Below are positions 7,757 to 15,096 of a stretch of 64,000 nucleotides of DNA, piece after piece. Numbering within the stretch: position 1 is the first letter of the stretch; each line of letters starts with the position of its first letter. A program made the position numbers and the translations under genes. Below the pieces are notes generated by a model. The model worked only from the letters and a program-made list of their open reading frames with translations, was not told the DNA's origin and ran no database searches. Origin of the DNA: an uncultured Collinsella sp. (GTDB lineage: Bacteria > Actinomycetota > Coriobacteriia > Coriobacteriales > Coriobacteriaceae); NCBI GenBank assembly GCA_958403385.1, contig CATXXC010000014.1, positions 8,509 to 72,508 on the forward strand, written 5' to 3'.

Positions 7757-9319
7757 ATGGATAAAGTCAAAACGGCCTTCCAGAACTTTGGCCGCGTTAT
7801 CGTCGACCCTATTTTGTACCTTTCGGTAACGGGCATCATTTTGGCCATCGCCACGGTATGCTCGCTCGGCAGCGGAGTTGTCGCGGATCTGGGCACGCTG
7901 CTCTCCGCGGCAACCAACTCCGCGGTGATCGGCAACCTGCCGGTGATTTTCGCAGTCGGCCTAACGGCAGGCTTCGCAAAGAAGCAAAAATCCAACGCGG
8001 CAGTGTTTGGACTTATTAGTTACCTCATGTTCCTGTATGTCAACAACGCCTACCTGACGCTCACCGATCAGCTGGCAAAAGCCGGCGCGATGGGTCTGTA
8101 TGGCACTGGCCAGGCAACGGTACTGGGTCTTCAAGTTACCGATGTCAACGTCTTCGGCGGCGTACTCATCGGATGTTTCTGCGGTTGGCTCTATAACAAA
8201 CTGATCGATGTAAAGGTATCGGACTATATCCGGATTTACGGCGGACCCCGCCTGGCACTTCTGGCGATGATCCCGCTGAGCATTGTCTTTGGCATCGGAG
8301 CGACTGTCGTGTGGCCCCCTATCGCCAACGCCATCAGCAACGCGTCTTCATTCATCGCAGCCTCGGGCGGTCTGGGCGTTTTCATTTACGGCTTCCTGAA
8401 CCGCGTCCTCGTACCTCTCGGCATGCACCACTTTATGTGGATGCCGTTTGACTACTCCGCGATTGGCGGCACGACGGTCGTCGCCGGCCAGAGCGTTTCC
8501 GGCGCAGCAAACATCTTCTATGCCGAGCTTCCCCATATCGCCGACGGATCCCTCACCACAGTCGACCCCTCTGTCCGCTTTGCCATGTTCGGCTTTGGCA
8601 AGGAATTCGTAACCCTTGGCACCGTGCTCGCAATGATTGCAACTTCCCGTCCGGAGAATCGAAAAGCCGTCGCAGCCATGCTGGTGCCAATTTACATCAC
8701 CGCCATGCTCTCCGGCATCACTGAGCCGCTCGACTTCATGATCCTGTTCGCGTCTCCGATTCTCTGGGTTGCCTACAGCCTGTTCTACGGACTGGGCGAG
8801 ATGCTCCTGTTTGTCCTGGGAGTCCGCTTGCTTAACATGTACGGTGGCATCGAGCTGCTCACGCTCAGCCTGCCTTTGCCAATGGGCGTCACCAAGTTCC
8901 CGATTTACATCGTCTTGGGCATCGTGTTTGCCGCCGTTTCGTTCGTCGTGCTGGCGATGGTGATCAAGAAACTCAACCTCATGACGCCCGGTCGTTCTGC
9001 AGAGTGGTCTGCCGAGGTCTCTGGCGATGCCAACGCTCTCGAGTCTTCCGGAACGCCGGAAGTCGACGCAAAACAGCAGGAGATGGTGCAAAACATCATC
9101 GACGGCCTTGGCGGTAAGGACAATATCAACACCATGGGCTGCTGTATGACTCGCCTCCGTGTCGAGGTCAAGGATCCCAACAAGGTCAACGAAGAGATCA
9201 TCAAGAAGGCTATTGACAAGGGCTTATTTAAGAACGGCACTAATGTCCAAATTATCGTGGGAACCAACGTGCACTCCGTCTACGACCTGCTTCGTCCCAT
9301 CCTTAATCTGGAAGATTAA
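7757..9319 (+). CDS. PTS alpha-glucoside transporter subunit EIICB (MalX/GlvC family)
   Basis: This 520-residue membrane protein imports and phosphorylates an alpha-glucoside. The EIIC part has about ten hydrophobic segments, with the family marker GITEPLDFMILF near residue 320. The C-terminal EIIB domain carries NTMGCCMTRLRV, with the phospho-accepting Cys at about residue 463. Length and domain order fit GlvC/MalX-type enzymes. No EIIA domain is attached, so phosphate must come from an EIIA elsewhere. It is first in an operon with a small membrane protein and a GH4 6-phospho-alpha-glucosidase, which makes maltose-, trehalulose- or sucrose-isomer-type sugars the likely substrates. It lies inside the tRNA-borne island, so this sugar pathway was probably acquired by transfer. 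Confidence 0.92.
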   Translation: MDKVKTAFQNFGRVIVDPILYLSVTGIILAIATVCSLGSGVVADLGTLLSAATNSAVIGNLPVIFAVGLTAGFAKKQKSNAAVFGLISYLMFLYVNNAYLTLTDQLAKAGAMGLYGTGQATVLGLQVTDVNVFGGVLIGCFCGWLYNKLIDVKVSDYIRIYGGPRLALLAMIPLSIVFGIGATVVWPPIANAISNASSFIAASGGLGVFIYGFLNRVLVPLGMHHFMWMPFDYSAIGGTTVVAGQSVSGAANIFYAELPHIADGSLTTVDPSVRFAMFGFGKEFVTLGTVLAMIATSRPENRKAVAAMLVPIYITAMLSGITEPLDFMILFASPILWVAYSLFYGLGEMLLFVLGVRLLNMYGGIELLTLSLPLPMGVTKFPIYIVLGIVFAAVSFVVLAMVIKKLNLMTPGRSAEWSAEVSGDANALESSGTPEVDAKQQEMVQNIIDGLGGKDNINTMGCCMTRLRVEVKDPNKVNEEIIKKAIDKGLFKNGTNVQIIVGTNVHSVYDLLRPILNLED

Positions 9320-9357
9320 CAGTCGCCTGATCGACAGACGACAAGCAAGGAGACCTC

Positions 9358-9627
9358 ATGTTGACCAAAACGTTACATTCAATCCGAGGCATGTTCGAAC
9401 GCTTGCTCAACATGTACAAAGAAAAGTCGACAAGGGGTCTTCTCGCTCTGATGGCTGCATTCGTATGCGGTTTTATCTGGCCACTCCTTGGTCTACTCGC
9501 TGCGGTTTGGACCCGGCATTCAGGAAAGCACGCGGATGCGGGCAGCGTTGCGGGCATGGCGGCCGTTATCAACATCGTTACTTACTTCATACAGATAGCG
9601 ACCAGGATTGTCTGCGGCTCGATTTGA
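9358..9627 (+). CDS. Small two-helix membrane protein in the alpha-glucoside operon
   Basis: An 89-residue product with AAGGAGA 7 nt before ATG 9358. It has two hydrophobic stretches, LLALMAAFVCGFIWPLLGLL and AGMAAVINIVTYFIQIATRI, and a basic N-terminus. It lies 38 bp after the EIICB gene, and the GH4 gene follows with an overlap or 19-nt gap depending on its start, so it is cotranscribed. I know no family for it. A role in assembly or regulation of the transporter is possible but unproven. Confidence 0.7.
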   Translation: MLTKTLHSIRGMFERLLNMYKEKSTRGLLALMAAFVCGFIWPLLGLLAAVWTRHSGKHADAGSVAGMAAVINIVTYFIQIATRIVCGSI

Positions 9628-9646
9628 TTTGAAAGGCATGAACAAC

Positions 9647-10975
9647 ATGAACGGATACAAGATTGTAATCTGCGGCGGCGGCAGCACCTATACCGCCGGT
9701 ATCGTCAAAGACCTGATTGATCAAAAGGACGAACTGGGGATTCGTGAGCTTTGGCTCTATGACATCGACAAGGAACGCCAGGACACGGTCGCTGTGGTGG
9801 TTAAGGCAGTTATCGATGACCTTGCTCCCGAGATTCCCCTGCATGTAACTGTCGACCCCAAAGAAGCATTTACAGATGCGAACTTTGTTATGGCGCAGAT
9901 GCGCGTGGGCGGGCTCAAGATGCGTATCCAAGATGAGCAGATCAGCCTGCGCCATGGCGTAGTCGGCCAGGAGACCTGCGGAGCAGGTGGCATGGCCTAT
10001 GGCATGAGGACCATCTTCCCCATGTGCGAGCTTGTCGATTTCTGCGAGGAGTACGCCTGCAAGGACTACTGGATCGTCAACTACTCCAACCCCGCTGCCA
10101 TCGTAGCCAAGGCGATGCACAAGCTACGTCCAAACGCTCGCATTCTCGACATCTGCGATATGCCAGTAGAGATTGAAGCCCGCATGGCGGAGATTTTGGG
10201 CTGCGAACTCAGCGACATTGAAGTCGACTACTTCGGCCTCAACCACTTTGGGTGGTTTACCAACGTGCGTTGCAAGGGCGTCGACGTTACAGACAAGCTC
10301 AAAGAGCATGTGCGTAAATTCGGCTACATTTCCGAGGCAAGCCTCAATGACGCCTTGGTAAAGGACCCCGATTGGGCCCATACCTTCAAGAATGCGGCGA
10401 CGATTTCCACGCTATTCCAGGATTACCTCCCCAACACCTATTACCAGTACTACCTGTTGCCCGATGCCTGCGTGGAATACATGGACATCAATAACACGCG
10501 TGGCATGCAGGTCGTAAACGGCCGCGAAAAGCGGATCTTTGATGCTTCTGCGGCGCTTAAGCGCGGTGAAAAGGTCGATCTCACGCAATTCTATGTAGGC
10601 GTCCACGGCAGATTCATTGTCGATGTCGTCAAGTCTCTAGCGCATGACCTGCGACATCGCCAGCTGGTAATTGTGCCCAATAATGGCGCAATCGAGAATC
10701 TCTCGGACGACGCGACCGTCGAGATTCCGGCGTACATCACCGATCGAGGAGCCGAACCGGTCCGCGTCGGGAAGATCCCCCGCTTCTACAAGGGCCTTAT
10801 CGAACAGCAGGATGCCTGCGAAGGCCTTGTGGTCGAAGCCGTTATCGAAGGCTCCTACCAGAAGGCACTCGAGGCCTTCACCCTCAATCGCACGATCCCC
10901 TCAGCGCGCGTGGCTAAGGAAGTCTTGGACGACATGATTGAGGCGAACAAGGGCTATTGGCCTGAACTGAAGTAG
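9647..10975 (+). CDS. 6-phospho-alpha-glucosidase, glycoside hydrolase family 4
   Basis: GH4 enzymes hydrolyse phosphorylated disaccharides through an NAD- and metal-dependent redox mechanism. The product (442 residues from ATG 9647) shows the NAD-binding IVICGGGSTYTAG, QMRVGG, NYSNPAAIVAKAM and, decisively, the ICDMP motif; CDMP is typical of 6-phospho-alpha-glucosidases (GlvA/MalH), in contrast to CNVP in beta-type members. Length equals E. coli GlvA. An ATG at 9638 is also in frame, but GAAAGG is only 1 nt from it and 10 nt from ATG 9647. It acts in the cytoplasm on the sugar 6-phosphate delivered by the upstream PTS transporter. A terminator hairpin follows. Confidence 0.92.
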   Translation: MNGYKIVICGGGSTYTAGIVKDLIDQKDELGIRELWLYDIDKERQDTVAVVVKAVIDDLAPEIPLHVTVDPKEAFTDANFVMAQMRVGGLKMRIQDEQISLRHGVVGQETCGAGGMAYGMRTIFPMCELVDFCEEYACKDYWIVNYSNPAAIVAKAMHKLRPNARILDICDMPVEIEARMAEILGCELSDIEVDYFGLNHFGWFTNVRCKGVDVTDKLKEHVRKFGYISEASLNDALVKDPDWAHTFKNAATISTLFQDYLPNTYYQYYLLPDACVEYMDINNTRGMQVVNGREKRIFDASAALKRGEKVDLTQFYVGVHGRFIVDVVKSLAHDLRHRQLVIVPNNGAIENLSDDATVEIPAYITDRGAEPVRVGKIPRFYKGLIEQQDACEGLVVEAVIEGSYQKALEAFTLNRTIPSARVAKEVLDDMIEANKGYWPELK

Positions 10976-11000
10976 AGAAACCATCCAAATAGCAAAAGCA

Positions 11001-11044
11001 CAAAAGGTGGCCTCAAGGCATTAATGCTTTGGGGTCACCTTTTG
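11001..11044. terminator. Bidirectional terminator between GH4 and RpiR genes
   Basis: CAAAAGGTGGCC and GGTCACCTTTTG form a stem with AT-rich flanks on both sides, placed exactly between the two convergent genes. Confidence 0.75.
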
Positions 11045-11049
11045 TATGA

Positions 11050-11907
11050 CTAAATCTCCGCAAAACTCGTAAAGATGAACGAATCGGCCTCGTGTTTTAC
11101 ACGATAGTTCTCTTGATAATCCTGATTGAATATAAGCGAATAAATAACCTGAAGCGTATACGTGAGCGAGATCATGGAAGAGTAATTGGCAACCTTTCCA
11201 ATCACGCGCTCTGATTTTGGAATGAGCAGGACAGTATCGCATTGCCTGGCGAGCGCCGAATCAGAAAACGCCGTGATTAAACACGGCTTGATTCCGCGCT
11301 CGGAAAGAGCGGCGGCGTATTTGGAATAATCATAGTGAATGCCGCTGTAGCTTAGGAATAAAAACAGGTCTCCGGGCCTACCGTTCTTAACGTGCAGTGT
11401 CTGCAGGCCCCCGTCGTCTGCCATGGTGACATGACGATCGAGCTTGAGAAGATTGTTGCGAAAGATACATCCCGCCAGATAGCTTTCCCCTTTAGCAAAG
11501 ATGTAAATTCGCGGGGCGCTAAGAACTGCCTTGGCGATTATGCTCAATTTGGCGCTATCGAGCTCAATTTTCGTTTGATCTATGACGCCCTTCAAGAGAT
11601 TTGCAAGGTTGCCCTCGATGGCCTCAATTGAATCGGTACTGCCAAAAGGACGATTGTGATCGACAGTGGCAGCCAGAAGATAGTCTCCGCTTATCTCCTG
11701 GATGAGCTGCATGATCAACTCTCGATAGCCGCTTAGGCCCAATTTCTTACAAAAGCGGATGATAGTCGCGTTCGAAGTGTAAGTCTCCTGTGCGAGCTTT
11801 GCCATAGTGAGGGTCTTAAGGTCGCCGGTATGATTGAGCAGATAGGTAGCAATGGCTCGGTCGGTTTCATTAAAAGACGCGCTGTTACGCAGGCTGTCAA
11901 GAATCAT
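11050..11907 (-). CDS. MurR/RpiR family transcriptional regulator
   Basis: The 285-residue product has the HTH_6 domain at the N-terminus (FNETDRAIATYLLNH, MAKLAQETYTSNATIIRFCK) and a SIS sugar-phosphate-binding domain at about residues 125-265 (IYIFAKGESYLAG, LFLFLSYSGIHYDY). RpiR proteins usually control neighbouring sugar genes in response to a phosphosugar. It is encoded convergently to the alpha-glucoside operon inside the same island, and is its likely regulator. Base composition is AT-richer than the chromosomal genes, in line with transfer. Confidence 0.9.
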   Translation of the reverse strand: MILDSLRNSASFNETDRAIATYLLNHTGDLKTLTMAKLAQETYTSNATIIRFCKKLGLSGYRELIMQLIQEISGDYLLAATVDHNRPFGSTDSIEAIEGNLANLLKGVIDQTKIELDSAKLSIIAKAVLSAPRIYIFAKGESYLAGCIFRNNLLKLDRHVTMADDGGLQTLHVKNGRPGDLFLFLSYSGIHYDYSKYAAALSERGIKPCLITAFSDSALARQCDTVLLIPKSERVIGKVANYSSMISLTYTLQVIYSLIFNQDYQENYRVKHEADSFIFTSFAEI

Positions 11908-12416
11908 GGTCGCTCCGATCGCTTTAGTTTGTCACTTAATTATGTCATTATCAAAACGACGGGCAGCTCTTCATACGCTGACTTACGCCCTGCAATCTCT
12001 CTTCTGATATTCCGCATGCTTCGGCAACATTATTTGTGCGGAGCACATCGCTCAAGTCTCAGCGAACAGATACGAAGAAGTTCGATTGCCAGAATTCACT
12101 GCCCGCCTTGAGACGCAGAGACGGCCTCCGAACAAGCTACATGCGGACTTGAGACAGCATAGCGCTCGCCCGTCGGCATCCTACGACCTGTATCCCCCTC
12201 TCCCCTGTTTCCGTGTTGAGAGCAGTAGACGGGGCTCCAAGGGGACTTGTCCCTTTGGAGCGCAGGGTCCGGGGATGGCGCGGTCCATCCCCGGCACTAT
12301 TATTAGCTAAGGACCGCCGAAACTCTTTCTAATTGGAGTTTATCGGTCGACAAGTCAAGCCGACCGGCCCGCGATTATCAATGGTTTATATGCTTCACAA
12401 AATAAATTGCCACGGG

Positions 12417-12438
12417 ATTCACCCGCAATTCACCCGCA
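12417..12438 (+). repeat. Two back-to-back 11-bp direct repeats near attR, possible integrase arm sites
   Basis: ATTCACCCGCA occurs twice without a gap, 43 bp inside the right attachment repeat. Tyrosine integrases of tRNA-targeting elements bind such short direct repeats with their N-terminal domain. The match to that role is inference. Confidence 0.4.
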
Positions 12439-12454
12439 AAGTAAACCAATAAAG

Positions 12455-12486
12455 AAAAAGCTCGGAAACAATTATGCTTCCGAGCT
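12455..12486 (-). terminator. Intrinsic terminator after tRNA-fMet, supplied by the island
   Basis: On the minus strand AGCTCGGAA and TTCCGAGCT pair around a 10-nt loop and are followed by five T. Only the tRNA-proximal arm base (CGAGCT) belongs to the 63-bp att repeat; the rest comes from the island. Confidence 0.75.
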
Positions 12487-12543
12487 GCAAGTTCTTGGTC
12501 GCGGGGGCAGGATTTGAACCTACGACCTCCGGGTTATGAGCCC
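12481..12543 (-). other. attR: 63-bp repeat completing the functional tRNA-fMet 3' end
   Basis: Identical to 972-1034. It forms the 3' 48 nt of the complete tRNA gene plus 15 nt beyond it, so integration restores a full tRNA. Confidence 0.85.
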
Positions 12544-12572
12544 GGCGAGCTACCAGACTGCTCCACCCCGCA
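12496..12572 (-). tRNA. Initiator tRNA-fMet (CAT)
   Basis: A 77-nt cloverleaf with anticodon CAT, encoded CCA and TTCAAAT T-loop. Initiator marks are the three G:C pairs in the anticodon stem (GGG/CCC) and the A11:U24 pair in the D stem (GAGC/GCTC). The first and 72nd bases form U:G, i.e. no Watson-Crick pair at 1-72, as expected for initiators. The 3' 48 nt are shared with the att repeat, so the gene serves as the integration site of the island. Confidence 0.95.
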
Positions 12573-12603
12573 ATGTCTGGGCGCCTCATGTGCGCAAGAA
12601 AGA

Positions 12604-12632
12604 ATATTACGCGGGAGTTCGGTAAACGGCAA
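12604..12632 (-). promoter_or_regulatory. Promoter of tRNA-fMet
   Basis: On the minus strand TTGCCG (12632-12627) and TAATAT (12609-12604) are separated by exactly 17 nt, ending 31 nt before the tRNA 5' end. Confidence 0.7.
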
Positions 12633-12769
12633 GGAAAATCTCGTAGAGCATAATTCCTTCATATTTAAAACCCCTCAGCCCCTATCACCGTAAACGAATC
12701 GCGGCCGAGCGCCGTCGACGGCGCGTATACAATGGTGCGCGTCCTTTTATGCCAACACTGGGAGTAGAC

Positions 12770-13543
12770 ATGCTGCTCGCTATCGATATGGGAAACACGC
12801 AGACGGCAATGGGCCTGTTTGACGGAGACGAGCTGGTGCAGTCGTGGCGCATGCCCACCGACCGCTCTTATACCGCCGACGAGATCCATGTGCGCCTGAT
12901 GGGTTTCTTTAAGATGTACGGCCTTTCGCTCGACGCGGTCGACGCGATCGCCTTTGCGGGCGTGGTGCCGCAGCTCTCGCGCGAATGGCACGCCGTGGCC
13001 GACCGCATTGCCGCAGACGCCATCGTCATTGGGCCGCAGACGGCCGCGGTGACCAAGCTGCGCGCGGCGCGTCCCCAAGCCGTAGGCGCCGATCGCGTCG
13101 CTAACGCCGTTGCGGCCGAAACTTTCTACGGCGCGCCGGCAATCGTGGTGGACTTTGGCACCGCGACCAATATCGACGTCATCGATGGGGACGGTTATTA
13201 CATTGGCGGGGCGATTGCGCCGGGCATCCGCATCTCCATGGACGCGCTTGCCGCCCGTGCCGCCAAGCTCGCCAGTGTGCCGCTCGAGGCACCCGAGCAC
13301 GCCATCGGCCGCGATACCGAGGAGTGCATCAAGGTCGGCGCCGTGATGGGCGCCGCCGCCATGGCCGAGGGCCTGGTCGCGCGCATGAAGCGCGAGCTGG
13401 GGCGCGAGGACGCCACTGTTATCGCCACGGGCGGTCTCGCCAGCATCGTCGCCGATTCGACCGATGCCTTCGACGTGGTCGACGGACAGCTCACCATCAA
13501 GGGTATCTGCGAAATCTACCGCCGCATGCAGGAGCTGGGATAG
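12770..13543 (+). CDS. coaX: Type III pantothenate kinase
   Basis: Phosphorylates pantothenate in the first step of coenzyme A synthesis. The 257-residue product starts MLLAIDMGNTQTAMGLF, with the DxGNT phosphate-binding motif, and continues with GADRVANAVAA and IVVDFGTATNIDVID, the ASKHA-fold motifs typical of CoaX. GGAG 5 nt before ATG 12770 selects this start over an ATG at 12749. It stands alone, next to the tRNA that hosts the island. Confidence 0.95.
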   Translation: MLLAIDMGNTQTAMGLFDGDELVQSWRMPTDRSYTADEIHVRLMGFFKMYGLSLDAVDAIAFAGVVPQLSREWHAVADRIAADAIVIGPQTAAVTKLRAARPQAVGADRVANAVAAETFYGAPAIVVDFGTATNIDVIDGDGYYIGGAIAPGIRISMDALAARAAKLASVPLEAPEHAIGRDTEECIKVGAVMGAAAMAEGLVARMKRELGREDATVIATGGLASIVADSTDAFDVVDGQLTIKGICEIYRRMQELG

Positions 13544-13597
13544 GACAGGGGCTTAAGTCGAGCACGGGCGCGAGCGCGAACTAAGCAATGCATCGGT

Positions 13598-13640
13598 CCT
13601 ATTCCTCAAAAACGAAAATTTTTCAGTTTTGAGGAATAGG
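13598..13640. repeat. 43-nt palindrome, copy 1 of the ATPase-flanking family
   Basis: CCTATTCCTCAAAA and TTTTGAGGAATAGG form long arms around an A/T-rich centre. It ends 7 bp after the stop of the AAA ATPase gene; two further copies lie upstream of that gene. With the A/T-rich loop it could also act as a terminator. Confidence 0.8.
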
Positions 13641-13647
13641 CTTTCTG

Positions 13648-14844
13648 CTAGGCCTCGTCGCACAGCCACCTCGCCAGGTCCACGATCTGCACTCCGTCGC
13701 GATCCGTGGCCTCGTGATGCGTGCGGGCGAGAATCATCTTGGGATACGCATCGCCAATGCTCAGCAGTGGCGAAATCTCGCGTTCAAATGTCTTATCCGA
13801 GCCGATATCGTCGCTCACTTGAATATAGAGTTTCTCGCTCCGCTTGATTGCTACAAAGTCTATTTCCTTTTTATAGAGCACGCCGACGTATACCTCGTAT
13901 CCGCGGCGCAGCAGCTCGATTGCCACCATGTTCTCGTATACGCGTCCCCAATCCATATCACGTGTACCAAGAAGCGCATATTTAAACGCATGGTCCGCCA
14001 GATAGTACTTCTCGCCGCTCTTAAGGTATTTTTTGCCGCGGATGTCGTAGCGACGAACTTTATAGAAGGCAAACGCATCGCACAGGTACCCCATGTACGT
14101 GCCGACCGTCTTGTTCGTAATCTTTAGCCCATCCGCATTTAATGCATCAGTAATGTTGCGTGCCGACGTAATGTTGGAAACGTTGTCCATCATGTAATCG
14201 GCAATGCGCAGCAGCGCCGATTCGTTTCTCACGTTATGCCGCTGCACGATATCTCTCACGATGAGCGTCTTGAAGACGTTGGAGAGATATTGATAGCGCT
14301 GCTCCTGCAGTGGATAAGGGTAGGAGCCGGACATACCGCCGGTTCTCGCGTACTCATCGAAGTCGCGGTCGACCTCGCCCTCGTCGCCATAGAGTCGATA
14401 CTCCTCAAACGAGAATGGGAAAACCTCGATCTCAAACGTACGCCCCGTAAAGAGCGTCGACAGATCGCTCGACAGCAAAAAGGCATTCGATCCGGTAATG
14501 AATATGTCGTACTGCTCGGATGCGTGGAGGCTGTTGATCGCACGCTCAAAACCGTCGCACATCTGAACTTCATCGATAAGCAGAAAGTTTTGTTTGCCGG
14601 ACACTCGATGCTCTTTTACATAGGCGAGCAGCGCGTGATACTCGAGCAGATTCTCGAACTCATCGAGGTTGTAGTTGATATGGATGACATTCGAATTGGA
14701 CAGATTTGCCTCCACGTAATCGCGGAGGGCCTCGAGCAATTTTGATTTACCGCTACGACGGATGCCCGTGATGACCTTGATGTCCGGCACGCCAATAAGG
14801 CTCGTCAACATGTCCATATATGACGTTCTATTGATGAGTTTCAT
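13648..14844 (-). CDS. AAA_14/DUF4143 family ATPase
   Basis: The 398-residue product has Walker A in GIRRSGKSKLLEAL (about residue 27), Walker B in FLLIDEVQ (about 88), the sensor-like FITGSNAF, and the C-terminal DUF4143 region with EIDFVAIKR, which resembles a PD-(D/E)XK-type core. This family occurs in many copies in gut anaerobes and archaea, without a settled function; ATP-dependent DNA-related or selfish roles have been considered. GAGGAGG lies 6 nt before ATG 14844. The gene is monocistronic and enclosed by three copies of one palindrome, with lower GC than its neighbours, so it looks inserted. Confidence 0.88.
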   Translation of the reverse strand: MKLINRTSYMDMLTSLIGVPDIKVITGIRRSGKSKLLEALRDYVEANLSNSNVIHINYNLDEFENLLEYHALLAYVKEHRVSGKQNFLLIDEVQMCDGFERAINSLHASEQYDIFITGSNAFLLSSDLSTLFTGRTFEIEVFPFSFEEYRLYGDEGEVDRDFDEYARTGGMSGSYPYPLQEQRYQYLSNVFKTLIVRDIVQRHNVRNESALLRIADYMMDNVSNITSARNITDALNADGLKITNKTVGTYMGYLCDAFAFYKVRRYDIRGKKYLKSGEKYYLADHAFKYALLGTRDMDWGRVYENMVAIELLRRGYEVYVGVLYKKEIDFVAIKRSEKLYIQVSDDIGSDKTFEREISPLLSIGDAYPKMILARTHHEATDRDGVQIVDLARWLCDEA

Positions 14845-14870
14845 TGGGGCCTCCTCGCGGTCTTTTATCG

Positions 14871-14912
14871 CTATTCCTCAAAATTGAAAAATTTTCAGTT
14901 TTGAGGAATAGG
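14871..14912. repeat. Palindrome, copy 2 of the ATPase-flanking family
   Basis: CTATTCCTCAAAA / TTTTGAGGAATAG arms, 27 bp upstream of the ATPase start codon. Differs from copy 3 mainly in the centre (TTGAAAAATTTTC). Confidence 0.8.
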
Positions 14913-14955
14913 CTCTATAGCGAATATACCTCGCGAAAGACCGAGCTGCCTTAAT

Positions 14956-14998
14956 CCTATTCCTCAAAAACGAAAAATTTTCAGTTTTGAGGAATAGG
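14956..14998. repeat. Palindrome, copy 3 of the ATPase-flanking family
   Basis: Almost identical to copy 1 (CCTATTCCTCAAAAACG ... GTTTTGAGGAATAGG), 44 bp beyond copy 2. The unit ATPase plus palindromes thus spans 13598-14998. Confidence 0.8.
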
Positions 14999-15027
14999 GC
15001 GCTGGCAACCCATTCCCCAGATAGGCG

Positions 15028-15056
15028 AAACCCTCCCCGGCACAGGCCGAGGAGGG
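15028..15056 (-). terminator. Terminator of the folate/biotin-ligase-like operon
   Basis: On the minus strand CCCTCC(TC)GGC and GCCGGGGAGGG pair and are followed by TTT. It lies 40 bp after the stop of the last operon gene. Confidence 0.6.
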
Positions 15057-15096
15057 TCTTGTTGTCATGTCTATCTTTGGGCGCGAACGCCCCGCG

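Larger units (their letters stand above)
11908..12495. other. 588-bp right end of the island, no gene
   Basis: No convincing coding sequence. The first 150 bp should hold the promoter of the RpiR gene. Near 12233-12296 are two strong hairpins in a row: CTCCAAAGGG-type arms around GGGACTTGTCCC, and CCGGGGATGG/CCATCCCCGG. Two 11-bp direct repeats (12417-12438) and a tRNA terminator (12455-12486) follow. Confidence 0.5.
972..12543. mobile_element. 11.5 kb genomic island integrated in the initiator tRNA gene
   Basis: Two identical 63-bp direct repeats (972-1034 and 12481-12543) bound the region. Each covers the 3' part of tRNA-fMet plus downstream bases. A tyrosine integrase starts about 290 bp inside the left repeat, as is usual for tRNA-targeting elements. 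The cargo is an ORF6N/PLD-like protein, a TIR plus caspase-like pair, insertion-sequence remnants, a phage-like hypothetical and an alpha-glucoside PTS operon with its regulator. No relaxase, type IV secretion, replication or phage structural genes are seen, so it is a small cargo island or a decayed element. The integrase is frameshifted, so the element is probably not self-mobile now. Confidence 0.85.
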
